Shown here one piece after another: positions 21,580 to 33,667 of a stretch of 64,000 nucleotides of DNA (within the stretch, counting starts at the first letter, position 1; each line of letters opens with the position of its first letter). Both the position numbers and the translations under genes were made by a program. The stretch is from Boesenbergia rotunda (taxonomy: Eukaryota; Streptophyta; Magnoliopsida; Zingiberales; Zingiberaceae): positions 34,717 through 98,716 of the forward strand of contig JAGFNQ010008779.1 of the NCBI GenBank assembly GCA_024364735.1, written 5' to 3'. The notes beneath the pieces were generated by a model that saw only the letters and a list, made by a program, of their open reading frames with translations, had not been told where the DNA came from and did not search any database.

Positions 21580-22589
21580 ATGCAGTATTTTTCTAGTTAA
21601 AAACCTAACTATGCACGAAAGTTGGACTTCCATCTGAATGTTCAGGTTTGACATGGAACAAAGAAAACCAAAAGCAAAGTAACAATTCAAGTTGCTTATT
21701 TGTATCAGAAAATTACAATCTGAACATGAAAGCAATATGACTGTGGAGAATATTATGAATTCCAACATTAGTAGTGACAAAAGCAGAACATCACTAACAT
21801 ATATGATTTATGTTAGAGATGAATCAAATAGCTACATATAATTCATTCAAACTATCAGACTATATTGCTAGAGTTCATCAACAAAATATTCTGGACATCC
21901 TCACATTTTAATATGAAAAACAAGATTCATAAGTATAAAGCATAGGAGTGGAGTGTCACGCTGCCATGCTAGCAATCCAAAACTTTGTGAATACAAACAT
22001 AAATAGAAAAGATAACACTGCCAAAATGTAAATGCATGATCCAAACAGAAAAGAAATTGACAAATGTAGATCCATGGATTCAAGGATTACATGATAGCCT
22101 AAATGTAAATGCATGACCCAATCTGCGAAAACAAATTAACAATATAAAGGGCTACACCTTTAGAGGATGGAAAACGAGTGAAACCTTTAGAATAGGGCTA
22201 TGCGTGGTTGTGGCCTCCGGCACGGCGAAGCTCCTCGAAGGCGTAGCTTGGCTTCGGAGAGAGCGTGGGTTCGGAGAGGGAGGAAGAGCGCCTCTAAAGG
22301 CGTGGCTTCTGGCGAGAGAGGAGGAAGAGCGGCGAGAGAGGAGGGTTCTGCGTGGCTTCGGCCTCCGGCGAGAGGCGAGGGCTTTGTGTGGATTTGGACT
22401 CCGGTGAGAGAGGAGGAAGATTGGTGCCGAAACGTTTTCGCCCTAGCCCTGCACGCGAGCCGCGAGGGAGATGAGGGAAAAGTTGGGATTTTTTTTAATT
22501 ATTAACACTAAACGAAGTTCGAAAAAAAACCAAAAAAATGCGATCGCGCGTGGAGACGCGCACAGTCGCGTTTATTGATCCCGCAGGGG

Positions 22590-22592
<3 letters not shown>
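21580..22592 (-). repeat. Right terminal inverted repeat of the MULE
   Basis: Reverse complement of 13637-14718 with small gaps, notably fewer GCCTTCGAGGAGCTTCG units. Confidence 0.85.

Positions 22593-22680
<88 letters not shown>
22592..22680. repeat. (AT)n microsatellite
   Basis: About 85 bp of nearly pure AT at the outer edge of the right TIR. The left TIR edge at 13598-13636 has (TA)n(CA)n(GA)n. Confidence 0.95.
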
Positions 22681-22802
22681 ATCCCACGCGACATTTTTGT
22701 GCGCGACTATGAGTGGCCCCACTCCAATCGATTGGTACCTCCCACTCAGCACTGACTCTCGATTGCCAACTCACCGATAGAGGCCTTCGGCTACCACAAT
22801 GT

Positions 22803-24733
22803 TGTTGGGTTCTCCCAGCACAAAAACATAAAAACGCAGCGGAAACAAGAACCCACTAGCGATCCATGCGAAAGAAAACTCATACAAAGCTATCTATCTA
22901 ATAGATTTATCTACTGTTTATACCTTTGAAGCGTGCCCTTCGTTTATCCTACTCGTCCAAGATGCGCCGGATCTCTTGCACGTTCAAACATCCGTGCCTC
23001 TATTCGTATCCACACGAACACAATCTCTCAACTTCGGGGGAACTACCTTAGTTGTGCTAGCAACTTGAGGTAGCTCGAAAACACCAAGAACCTTACTGTA
23101 AGGTTTCAGCCAAGAGGGAGGAGAGGAAGAAGAGAAGAAGGGAAGAAGGAAACACACTTAGTTGTCATTCAAAATGACTAAGTCCCTCTTTTATATTCAT
23201 CCCATGAATATGAAGACTCTCTTTGACTCTTTGACTTCCCTTCATTAAGGCCAATAAAGAGCACATCTTTTCATGTGACTTTTCACCTTATCTTCATCTA
23301 ATGAAGAGAGACTTTTCCTCTTTCCTACATGTGATCCCGACCGAGCCTCTCGGGCTTCCGACTCGGTCTCCCGACCAAGTCTCCCGAGTGTCGAGCCCTG
23401 ACTGCCAAGTGTCGAGCCCCGATTGCTGAGTGCCGACCCAGTCTGCCGATCTCCCATCCCAGTCCGCCGAGTGTCGAGCTCCCGACTCAGTCTGTCGAGC
23501 TCCCAGCTCAGTCTGCCGAGTGCCGAGCTTCCGACCCGCGCTCCCGAGTTCCCAACTCGAGCTCAGATCTCCCGAGTTCCCAACTCGGGCTCGGACTTCC
23601 CGAGTTCCCAACTCGGGCTTGGACTTCCCAAGTTCCCAACTCGGGTTTGGGCTTCCCGAGTTCCCAACTCGGGCTCGAGCTTCTCGAGTTTCCAACTCGG
23701 GCTCCCGAACTGACCTCCCGAGTTCCCAACTCGGGCTCAGGTCTGCCGATCAAATTTCCCGAAGCATTGTGTCCTTTGTGTGTGACCCAATAGGTTCTCG
23801 TGACGTTGGCAATGCGCCTAAACACTTTAGACACATAAACAATGAGCGGCATGTAGCAATGCATCATTGCTACCCAAGTAACAAGAAAAGTCGAGATCCG
23901 ACTAAACCTCCGTGACTATGACAATGTATGACCTTGTTCTTCTATCCTCGATATCTAGATTGACCAATGAGGCATAGACCATGTCATCCTCAATCAATCT
24001 TGTGTTTCTTGATCCCCGAGTAGACTTACTCAAACAAATGAGCTCAATATCTCATATTAACTCATTTGAGCATGACCATGCGTTTCAGTAGTCCTACTTG
24101 ATCAAGGGGCCCACAGATATCACTCCTGTCATATGGGAGGGATGGATCCCATCTACATCACTCACATCCCTCCGTATAATTCATTACATACCCAGTGATC
24201 ACCTTTATAGTCCACCCTGTTTCGGGTGACGTTTGACGATACCAAAGTACATAACTCCTTATGTAGGGAACCGTAGTGACTTCAGGTCTAAGGACTATTC
24301 ATACCAATAGTCACATGAAAAAGTTTATGACACTCATATGACAATCTATGAAACTTTCTCATGGCGGGTCATTCAGTACATATTCTCCAATGTATACTCA
24401 TGTGTCAACTTGATATCATATATCCATGACTTATAAGCTCAAGTTATCAGTTGACCTACATGCTAGTCTCCATAAATTAATATTGTCCCTGAATATTAAT
24501 ACTTGACTAGGAATAATTTAGTGTAGTGTTCTCTACATTATCTCACTATCGATTCAACCAATCGATATAATGTAGATAAGAACCTACTACACAAGGACAT
24601 TATTATACTTAGTTATTCAGCACAGAATACAAAGTAAGTATAATAACCAAACATGCCTTTATTAATGATATAATATGATACAAAATGTTCCTAGTCAATC
24701 ATCACATAATTAGCTTTAGGGCTCCTACTAACA
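22803..24733 (-). mobile_element. Solo family A LTR (1931 bp), TSD AATGT
   Basis: On the minus strand TGTTAGTAGGAGCCC…GAACCCAACA, bounded by AATGT at 22798-22802 and 24734-24738. It aligns with the LTRs at 3298-4500 and 8703-11937. It carries a minus-strand TATA-like box near 23189-23197 and, upstream of that, a palindrome array (23530-23745) absent from the other two copies. No gene. Confidence 0.9.
23530..23745. repeat. Hairpin array CCCGAGTT-CCC-AACTCGGG, about 7 units
   Basis: Each unit has 8-bp arms around CCC and is joined by GCTCGGACTT-like linkers of about 10 bp. Open frames on both strands (23294-23915) arise from this array. Confidence 0.9.
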
Positions 24734-24969
24734 AATGTTACGTCTCAAATCGATTGGGGAATCGATTCGAGACATTGAATCGCTGCCTCAATCGATTGAG
24801 GAAGACCCTCAATTAATTGAGAAAGGTCCTCAATCGATTAAGACATCAATTGAGGCGCCCCAGTCGATTCGAACGCCTCAAATCAATTGAGTATTCCGAT
24901 CGTGCACAGTTGCACACAAAATTGTAGCGCAGACTATCATTATATATATAGAGTTTTGTTATGTTAAAG
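24734..24969. repeat. Dyad-rich segment CCTCAATCGATTGAGG
   Basis: Several variants of the 16-bp palindrome CCTCAATCGATTGAGG lie within 24747-24890, followed by an A/T-rich stretch. Probably the remains of another LTR promoter region, cut by the solo LTRs on both sides. Confidence 0.6.
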
Positions 24970-27900
24970 TGTCACGCCCCGAGACCCAGGAGCTGCTGGT
25001 CCAATAGAAAATCGGACAACACCTCCCCTGTCCGGCGGACAATTTACACATACATACAATATCCATACACACACGCAGTTTAATAATTTGGCCTCAGGCC
25101 TCAAAATAAAGACATAACCTAACCAAAACACAAAATAAATCATACCTGACTGCGGACCGGTCCGACTTACGACGAAATAACCAATACAAAAACCCCTTAG
25201 GGCACATGACACACTCCTATGACATATACAAATCACTAACAGAAATATAAAACAAATGTACGACAAGTACAAAGCAAAAGCATGTCAACGCGATGGGTAG
25301 GGACTGGCTGCTGGGCTCTTCTGGCGACTCCAAGTATCTCAACCTGAAATAAAAACATATATGGCAACGGGGTGAGTCCATAGCTCAGCGAATACCCAAC
25401 AGATATGCATAGAAGGTTATACCAACACTAAGAGTTCAGCTAATACAGACTCATATCAACAGTAGGGAAAGACTAGTACTGAACATACTGAGGTAGATAC
25501 ATACCTGAATCCATCTAACCTGGAAAGAGGGTAAGAAATACCAAAGGAAAACCAATAGGCATATAAACACAGATAACAAGTCTCCAGTATATGCGATGTC
25601 AAACAAGTGCAGCAAATAAGTGCAGCAAACAATGCACGATGCAAAATATGCACATGGTGCAATGACATGGTCACCCCTGACACCAGACAGAATCATCGTA
25701 CACCTGTCATAGGGACGTCTGAACGGGTAGGGCTCTGACAACTGTACACCCTGCCATCACTGCTCCTGAGTGACCGAGTGGACAGGATGCTGGCGAGGGA
25801 CCACCCCTCTACCCCAAGCAATGGGGGAGCTCCGCTCTCATCTCCTCGTGGCTCAGTACGAGAAGGGATCCCTGGCTGCTACCACGCCCGCGCTCACCCT
25901 CCAAACAGTGGCCGAACGGAGCATTACAGGGCAAATGCACACATCTACGGTATCCACTAACCCATGAGTGGCCGTGTGTGCAAGTCATGTACCGGAAGAC
26001 GATTAGGCTCAACCACAAGGGAGTCGCTGATCGCCGGCATGCAACAGTGCAAGGATGGTGTATGATAGATACACATACCTCCCTCCCAAGTCCTCAGTAT
26101 ACTAGGTCTCAGTCTGAAATCCTACAACAGGAAATACAGGTAGCCTACAAGGTATACTGGCCTGAAACTACAGATCTCTCAAGGTCAAGTGCAAGAGGTA
26201 CATCCCGATATCTAAGCATACATACAGATATGACAATACCTGAGACCGAAGGGAACCAACAACATGATAACTCAGGGATAAACAACAAGTATCCAGAACA
26301 GGCATAATAACTCAGGGATAACTAACATGTATCCAGAACATGCCTAATAACGCAGGGATAACTAACATATATCCAGAACAGGCATAATAACTCAGGGATA
26401 ACTAACATGTATCCAGAACAGGCATAATAACTCAGGGATAACTAACATGTATCCAGAACAGGCATAATAACTCAGGGATAACTAACATGTATCCAGAACA
26501 GGCATAATAACTCAGGGATAACTAACATGTATCCAGAACATGCCTAATAACGCAGGGATAACTAACATATATCCAGAACAGGCATAATAACTCAGGGATA
26601 ACTAACATGTATCCAGAACAGGCATAATAACTCAGGGATAACTAACATGTATCCAGAACAGGTATAATAAACAAGGCTAGCGTATAATCTTACTGCTATC
26701 TATAACCAACCATGCATAGCAATATGACAATATCTAAAAGATAAGTCAAGGGGTACCCGCCTCAAGAGAGATGCTCGTATCAGAAAAGAACCTCCCGTCT
26801 GGTAATTAGCAATGATACACCCAATCAAAACCCTGTATCAAAGGTATAATGTTTAGCCATAATAATATATAATTTATAGCTAAACGAGTTATCTCAATTA
26901 ATTAGAATCGTCCTAATTATCCCGTTTCATTTAATTAATCACAATTAAATGCATAGCCCTTAGTTATCCCCAGTTACCTAGATTAGACTCATGTCAGAAT
27001 GATAAAAGCTAACCTCGACCTAGAACATAACTTGCTCAAGGAAAACACGGTATCAAATCAGACGACTACAGAGTACTCAACAGAATTAGACTCCAATCAA
27101 ACTCTAAATCCATCCTGATCAAAGCACCACAATACAAGATTCATGGTAATGCCAAGAAGCAAATCGAATGAACTTTGGCATAGATCTACAACCATTCAAC
27201 CCAACCGCAACCTTCACAGCATGCTCCACCAGAAAATTATCCTCATGGTAGAGGAGACTAGATTATAGCACTAGTCCAACATTTAACCAAATACTAAAAC
27301 TAACACAGCCTAATTTCATAAGTGGATACCTCATCACTGTGCCAAAACACATCCAATTCTACTTCCGCTCCCTCCTCAGTAACAATCCAAGCACCAATCA
27401 ATAAAACCAAGAGATCACCCACAATTTTCAATTCAGAAATAACCACACTCATGGCAAGAATCCTCCCCCTGATCTGATCCAAAACAAAAACAACCACACA
27501 GCTAAAGGTAGCCACATCAAAACCATTAAACAGATCACAGCTTCAAGTAAAAACAAAAAGAAACTGATCTATACTACTATCCTCGATTCAACAACATAGC
27601 TATATGAAGAAGAATCACATTTCAACCAAAGAGCTGAAAATGTTATCCATGAATTCATCCAATTCCAAAACCCAACTCAGTATCGCTACCATAATCTCAT
27701 ATGTTCATCAAACCTCATGGCAGAGGGTAGAACAACACCAACCTCAAGGAAAACCACTCCACGGTAGGAGATTCCAACTCCAAACACTAACACAAGATCA
27801 ATGAATAAAACCTATAGCTCTTACCTCGGATGCTTGCTGGCAGTAGCTCCCTTGCTCGAACCAATCCGCGCAGCCTACTGAGAATTAATAAACCATCCCA

Positions 27901-28544
27901 CTCGGATCCCAATCGGTGCTGAAACTCAGCGACGCCCTCAATTCTTCCAATCCCGAGCTCAGTCCTCAACCGCCTAGCAGAGATCAGTGGCGCCGACCAG
28001 ATCTGCAATGGAAGGGCGAGCTGTGGTGTCGCGCAGGGAAGAAGAGCAACGAGGGAGAGATCGCTGACCTCGGGTCTCAAATCGGCCTCGGATGTATGGG
28101 AGTGTCGGTGGTGGAGAAGAAGAGTGGCGCCGGCTTGGCTTCGATTAGGGCAAACAAGGAGAAAGAAAAGGAGGCGGCGTGGGCTTCAGCCGCAGGCGAT
28201 TGAAGAAGGGGAGGAGTCGGCTGCGTTAGGGCTCGCGGAGAAAAGATTTAATAGGGGTCTTTTGCGAAAAGATCCCTCAACTTTCAAAAATTCAACTCTA
28301 CCTTTAGGGTAAAGGTCTTAACAATTTAACCCTCAACTATATTTTAATCCACCTCCATAAATCTCTAGGGTTAGCATATTTACCCTTTCATAATTTAAGA
28401 GTTTACCTGTAAACCCTTGATAAGTTTTATGATTTTACAATAAAGCCCCTTAGGTTCCACCCGTAGGGCCGAAAACCCTAGCCTCGATCCGAAAAATCCT
28501 GAAAAAAATTTCTGGTCCGGATTTTTGAATGACCGTATTTTACA
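24970..28544 (-). mobile_element. Solo gypsy-type LTR (3575 bp), TSD TAAAG
   Basis: TGTCACGCCCCGAG at 24970 to TATTTTACA at 28544, flanked by TAAAG at 24965-24969 and 28545-28549. Minus orientation is suggested by the end GGGGCGTGACA, common in plant gypsy LTRs; this is inference. It contains a 40-bp tandem array and a G/C-rich segment (27800-28240). No PBS, polypurine tract or pol is present. Frames of 60-110 codons inside are not recognisable. Confidence 0.75.
26260..26672. repeat. 40-bp tandem repeat, ~10 units, with 200-bp higher-order period
   Basis: ATCCAGAACA recurs every 40 bp from 26291 to 26651. Units carrying TGCCTAATAACGCAGGG occur at 26341 and 26541, exactly five units apart, so a five-unit block has itself been duplicated. 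Confidence 0.93.
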
Positions 28545-28549
28545 TAAAG

Positions 28550-28983
28550 ACTTTACAATGTAAATTCCATACAAACCTTAACTAATTTTTTGATTTAAAA
28601 TTTTTTATTCTTAACATTATAACCCAACCACTAAACCCTAAGGGTGTGTTTAGTTGAGGGTGTTTCTTGATAATCTTGGTTATTCTTCCAAAGTTATCAA
28701 TAAAAACCTTATTTGGTTTAAGTAACGAAGAATTCCCAGGTAATCAATTATACCCGTCACATCAGTAAAAGTGGTCATCTAATCGGAATCAGAAACCCAA
28801 GGAAAAACCTGGTTTTTCTCAATTCCAGAGTTAAGATAATTTTCTTTCCAAAATTAACCTTCATTATTTCCTATTTATGACACAAATAACCTTAACAATC
28901 AATTAAATTACATAATACTCTAATAAATGTTATTTTCGGCCGACTCACACGTGACACTCCCCGACTCTTCGCATCGCTCCATC
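28550..28983. other. Upstream region of the two-exon gene
   Basis: A/T-rich, no reading frame. The block beginning GGGTGTGTTTAGTTGAGG (28645) resembles the ends of some plant MITEs, but I find no inverted partner. A promoter is expected here but none is recognisable. Confidence 0.35.
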
Positions 28984-29655
28984 ATGCCAAAGAAGAAGAA
29001 GGCGGTGGCTAAGCGCAGGAAGAAAATGACCGCCGCCGCCGCCGCCGCCGTCGCGGATGTTGCTCCTAATGGTTGCTTCGTTTTCTTTCTCCGCCGTTCA
29101 TAGTTTGCCTGCTTGAACTCTTTTGTTTGTGTATTTGATTCTTCAGATCATGCGTATCACGACGATGAGGCGCCGCCTCCGCCTGAGGAAACCAAGGAAC
29201 ACGATGGTGGATCCACGACGTCTTCTTCCTCTGCTTCATCGTCGCCTCGAGAGCACCATTGTTCTCGATCTGCCGAAGAGTTTCCTGGATCTGAGCTCGT
29301 TGCCTTTAACGGATCAACTCCACGATTGGTCTTAGTTGAGAACGACCTAGATGAGGAAGAAACTTCTATTGTTGTAGAGGAAACAACTTTTAGCTGTACC
29401 ACAGAGTTCTTTTCTAAATCCGAGGGTTCCCTTATTGAAACTACTAAATATGACAAGGAAGATCAGGGATCTGTTGTTCCTGTGGAAAAGATTGTTGTTT
29501 TGGCTGAAGAGGAAAGGCAAAGCGATGATATTGCTTTGGCTGAAGTCCAAGAGAAACTAGTGCTACTTACGGATGCACATGAGATTGTCGAAGACCAACT
29601 CGATGAGAATTATAATGTCAATTCAGATTTAAAACCTAGGCTGAAGAGAAACTAG
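28984..29655 (+). CDS. Two-exon gene for a 198-aa charged protein of unknown function
   Basis: Exon 1 28984-29071 and exon 2 29147-29655 join in frame (597 nt) across a GT-AG intron. The protein starts MPKKKKAVAKRRKKM, a basic nuclear-localisation-like patch, then an Ala run encoded by a GCC repeat, then a Pro/Glu/Ser-rich acidic body. It ends KPRLKRN. No domain recognised. The 3' end is unusual: after the stop, 29656-29755 repeats parts of the exon (GCTGAAGAGGAAAGGCAAAG and AATGTCAATTCAGATTTAAA), so a partial duplication or Helitron insertion has rearranged it. It could be a host gene truncated by the Helitron or a captured fragment. Confidence 0.55.
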
Positions 29656-29793
29656 GCTGAAGAGGAAAGGCAAAGCGATGAGATTGTTTTTTATTCTACT
29701 AATTTAAAATTTTATTGTTGTTAATTTACAATGTCAATTCAGATTTAAAGATACGAATACATTACATATTTATTAGAGGTAATATAGTAATTG
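29656..29793 (+). repeat. Partial duplication of exon 2 of the two-exon gene
   Basis: GGCTGAAGAGGAAAGGCAAAGCGATGA-type sequence (29503 and 29655) and AATGTCAATTCAGATTTAAA (29618 and 29729) each occur twice in the same order, the second time without an open frame. Confidence 0.75.
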
Positions 29794-29911
29794 TCATATT
29801 ATATTATATATTAAAACCTTCAACTAATAAATAACCTCCTATTGAAATGGAGGTTATTAGACTTTGGAGAGTTACCTCTTTCACAACACCTGGCCAAAAC
29901 CTCCTATTGAA

Positions 29912-32264
29912 ATGGTCTTGCTAGATGAACAGGTTTAATATTTTCTTTCTAATTCTCTTTCAATATTATATTACTTTGGTCATTTTTATCTAACCATTCA
30001 TTTTTTTTACTAATATTTAGAGTCATCGTGTACAATGTACCATTAAAAGTTGTCATGTGCCTTTCTTTGAAAAATTCATCACCGAAGGAAATGTGTATGT
30101 GATGTCAAACTTAGCTGTTGCTCTGAACTCAATGAAGTATAAACCAACTGATCATGAGTTTAGGATTTTCTTCAAAAGAGATACAAGTGTATCCCTTATT
30201 GAGGATTCTGAAATCCCAAACAATGGCTTCTCTTTTGTTCCTTATACTCAAATCCTGAACGAGAAAAGAGAAGATAACTATTTAGTAGGTATGGAGTATT
30301 TACTCTATAAATTTTATACAACTTCTATTCATATTTTTTTCTACATTTAGGCTAATATGTTCTAATAAATATCTTTTACAGATGTCATTGGCCTACTAAC
30401 AGGTAAAGGTGACATGATTGAGTTCTTAAGGGATGGAAAACCATCAAATTATTTAGTCATTGAGCTTGATGATCTCCGGTAATACCCTATCTTGATACTT
30501 GAACTATAATTTAATAAATTACTAATAACATCTTCTCTAACATATTTTATTTTTTTTCCTCGCAGAGGTGGGGATAAGTTGCGTTGTACATTGTGGCAAG
30601 ATTTTGCTCACCAATTGATCAAGTATTTGAATGAGAATTCTTCTCCTCATTACATAGTTGTATTGCAACTTGGAAAACTAAAGATGTTTAAGGGTCATAA
30701 CATATCAAATTCCCTCATTTTCAATATTCATTATTGTTGTTATATTTCTTCATTTTAACTGTAAATACTATTAAATGCTTAAATAACATAGGTGTAATGG
30801 GAGTCTCAAATGCAAATTTTACCTCAAAGCTATTTATCAATGAAGACTTCCCTGAAGTGAAGCACTTTGCTGCAAGGTATTAAGTTTATACAAATACTGC
30901 ATATGGAATATTAACTTTTATACTTTACAGTATTTTTTATTTATTGTTATTATTATCAGTTTGGAAGCCGGTCATTCTTCTTCCAGTCAACAATTGACAC
31001 CTTTGGTTGGTGAACAATCCTACTCTTTGGAGGAAGATTTCCTATTTCGATGTGTTTACAAACCAATTAGTGATTTGAAAGATCTTACTGAGGTTTATTT
31101 CATTATTTCATCCCTTTTTACTTTTAATTATATCAATTAAATCAACTAAACTTGCCTTTCCCAAAATTATAATTTTTTTAAAACCTTTTACCTTTTGTTC
31201 TTCTAGACTGCAGTCTTTGTCACCATTGGGACAGTGAAGGATATTGAAAGTGAATTTAGTTGGTGGTATCGTGCCTGTAAAACATGTTATTCTGGGTTGA
31301 GGCAGATGGGTCGTAAGTTTTATTGTGCAAAATGTGATAGAGATTCCATCAATTTTACTCCAAGGTTACTCTGTTAATTTTTATACACTATAATTCATCA
31401 CTTTTAGTTATATGTTGATGCTTTCCATTTTTTAACAACAATGTCGTTTGTAACTATTTCAGGTACAGCATCCATTTGAGAGTTGTAGATGATACTGATT
31501 CTGCATCATTTATATTGTTCGATAGAGAAGCCTGTAAGCTCTTGAATAAATCATGTTCTGATCTGAGACTCTCATACATATCAAAGGTATAAACGATACA
31601 CTTTCTGATGTTTCTGACATCTATTGTATAGATACTTATATACTACTGTTCAATTTAATTTTAGGGCGGAGATAAGAATTCATACCCTGATGAGATAAAT
31701 CAATTGAAGGATAAGATGTTCCTTTTCAAAGTACAAGTTAAGATACATGATTTTAATTCTATCGATCCCTACGTCATTCAGGTGGTAAAGTTGGGTTATG
31801 ATGAATCATTAATTGCTGCTTTCCAAAAGAAATATACAAATGTTTCTGTAAGTTCTTCCTTTTTTATCAATAGTTTCTTTGACGTCTGGTCCCTTTTGAT
31901 GTTTAAATTTGTTGATTTTCCTATTCTCGACAGCTCTCTTATATCAATGAATCTTCTGAACTATTGAGCCAAATTACTGAACCAATTGAAATGTTAAAGG
32001 TATCCCATTCTATTCGCTATTTCTATTTATTGTTATACTACCTGATTTATTGCTATATAAGTTACTAAAATATGAGCAATTTATTGTAATCAGGAAAACA
32101 TATCACAGTCGTACGACAATACTTCCGAACTTAGTACTCCAACTTCTGTGAAACCAACCAAAGTTCATATGTTAGAAGGATGTAGTGGAAATGAAATTCA
32201 AAGCCTTCGAGATGATTCCCCTGCATCATCAAGTAAGATGAGGAAGATAATCAAAGAGGAGTAA
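29912..32264 (+). CDS. Helitron RPA70-like single-strand-DNA-binding protein, 11 exons, 477 aa
   Basis: Exons: 29912-29932, 30021-30288, 30382-30478, 30566-30693, 30792-30876, 30960-31092, 31207-31364, 31463-31586, 31665-31847, 31934-31999, 32094-32264. They total 1434 nt, keep frame across ten GT-AG introns, and end in TAA with no internal stop. The start MVLLDEQ and VQCTIKS match RPA70 family N-terminal OB folds; TVKDIES…WWY then begins the C-terminal OB fold with a C4 zinc site (ACKTCYSGL…FYCAKCD). RPA coats single-stranded DNA, and Helitron copies are thought to help rolling-circle transposition. The C-terminus (SSKMRKIIKEE) is basic. A short ATG exon is the least certain part. It appears intact, unlike its neighbour RepHel. 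Confidence 0.87.
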
Positions 32265-32288
32265 AGATTTGTTATGCTACTTTTTAAA

Positions 32289-32447
32289 GATCTATGTTAG
32301 GTTAAGATGGCCATAATTTTGCATGTCACTGTCGATGGATTGATCTATGTTAGGTTGATATGGCCATCATTTTGCATGTCAGTGTCAATGGATAGATCTA
32401 TGTTAGGTTGATATGACGATAATTTTGCATGTCAGTGTCGATGGATC
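32289..32447 (+). repeat. 53-bp tandem repeat, three units, 3' of the RPA gene
   Basis: GATCTATGTTAGGTT starts at 32289, 32342 and 32395; units end with GTCAATGGAT-like sequence. It lies in the presumed 3' untranslated region. Confidence 0.9.
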
Positions 32448-33127
32448 AATATATGACTATCTGTCTTTTAATTTTAATCTTACTAATGGTCTTCTAAATT
32501 TATATCTACACTTGATATAATGAGTTTTTTGGCCGCTTCGAATATCATTTCCATTATATGAATCATAACTATAATTGCGCTGTACGTATGAAAGTGAAAT
32601 GATATCATTTGAATATCAGTTGCACTATATGTATCAGAACTATAATTGCTTCAAATATAATTTAATGATATATTGCGTTAAATTAAAACTATTGTTCAGG
32701 TAAACATTTAATTTGTCATATTTTAGTATTAAAAACTAATTAATGAATATTATTTAATAATATTACGAAATATTTTCAAAATCATATAATTTAATGTACA
32801 AACTAAATAGGACATGATATAATCAAATTTAAACCGCTTTAATAACAGCAATAATGAAAAATAACAAATTACTAAAACACCAACAAGCTTTCTAGCTACT
32901 AGCTATTTGGATGAAAACATATTATGATTCTGAAATTTAACCATGTATTCAATATATCTTTAATCATTACAAACTGTACAAAAACTACATTCATACCTTC
33001 AATGTATTTCCATGAATATATTCTCTCCATTAATATTATCTTAATATCTCACATGTATTTGTCTTCCTATTTTTCTTGGTTATAACTGCTGTCAGGGGCT
33101 TATTTTTTAGTTTTGTTTTTCCAACAG
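32448..33127 (+). other. Spacer between RPA and RepHel
   Basis: A/T-rich, no coding signal recognised. It should hold the RepHel promoter and first exon(s), but I cannot place them. Confidence 0.4.
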
Positions 33128-33667
33128 GTCAAACGGATTACCTTTATACATGGTACCAAAAGCATGCTAGATTTAGGAGAAGGTTGATACTAGCTAGAAA
33201 AAGAAAAAGGCTTACAGAAACTGAAAATTTCAAATGCTCTTTTCCAAGTACTTACATACCATACTACTTTTATCATAGAATAGTTTTTTTTAATTTCATT
33301 TATTATCCATGGACTAATATATTTGACTCCATTACCTATTATTTCAGTTCAAGTTACAACTTTCATGACTTATGAAGCTTCACTAAGAAATGTTGTTGGC
33401 CTACACGCACAGTCTTCAACACAGAACACTATGATCGAGCAATCATGTTTCAAAAAAGGGAGAACGAACTTTCTGACACCCACGACTTTCAACATAACAA
33501 CTACAGCACACAACAATAATGGTAAGTACTTTACGCAAAATTTCTCAAGTTTAGCATTGTAAGAAAATTATACAAGAGTTATTTTAACTTATTACCATTA
33601 AACATACTACAATTATTGCTTCACATAGGCTTTTGTATAAACATGCTGTATTTATGTTCTTTTCCAG

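Larger units (their letters stand above)
13637..22592 (+). mobile_element. Mutator-like element (MULE) with ~1-kb TIRs and FAR1-type transposase, disrupted
   Basis: Its ends are inverted copies: GATCACCTGCGGGATCAATA at 13637 and the complement of GATCCCCTGCGGGATCAATA ending at 22592. The inverted similarity continues for about 1 kb on each side. Between them lies a decayed FAR1/MULE transposase on the plus strand (14986-21200), cut by a complete retroelement at 16927-20940. Without that insert the element would be about 4.9 kb. Both ends abut (AT)n or (AC)n tracts, so the 9-bp TSD cannot be resolved. Mutator transposases bind such TIRs and act by cut-and-paste. Confidence 0.85.

Noticed and set aside
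22508..22780. Iso/Tyr-rich open frames
   Set aside because: Translation of the (AT)n microsatellite.
23294..23915. Long open frames on both strands
   Set aside because: Product of the CCCGAGTT-CCC-AACTCGGG array inside a solo LTR.
26260..26672. CRISPR-like regular repeats
   Set aside because: Units are contiguous with no spacers, in a plant LTR; it is a tandem satellite.
28645..28900. Possible MITE (GGGTGTGTTTAGTTGAGG end)
   Set aside because: No inverted partner or TSD could be found.
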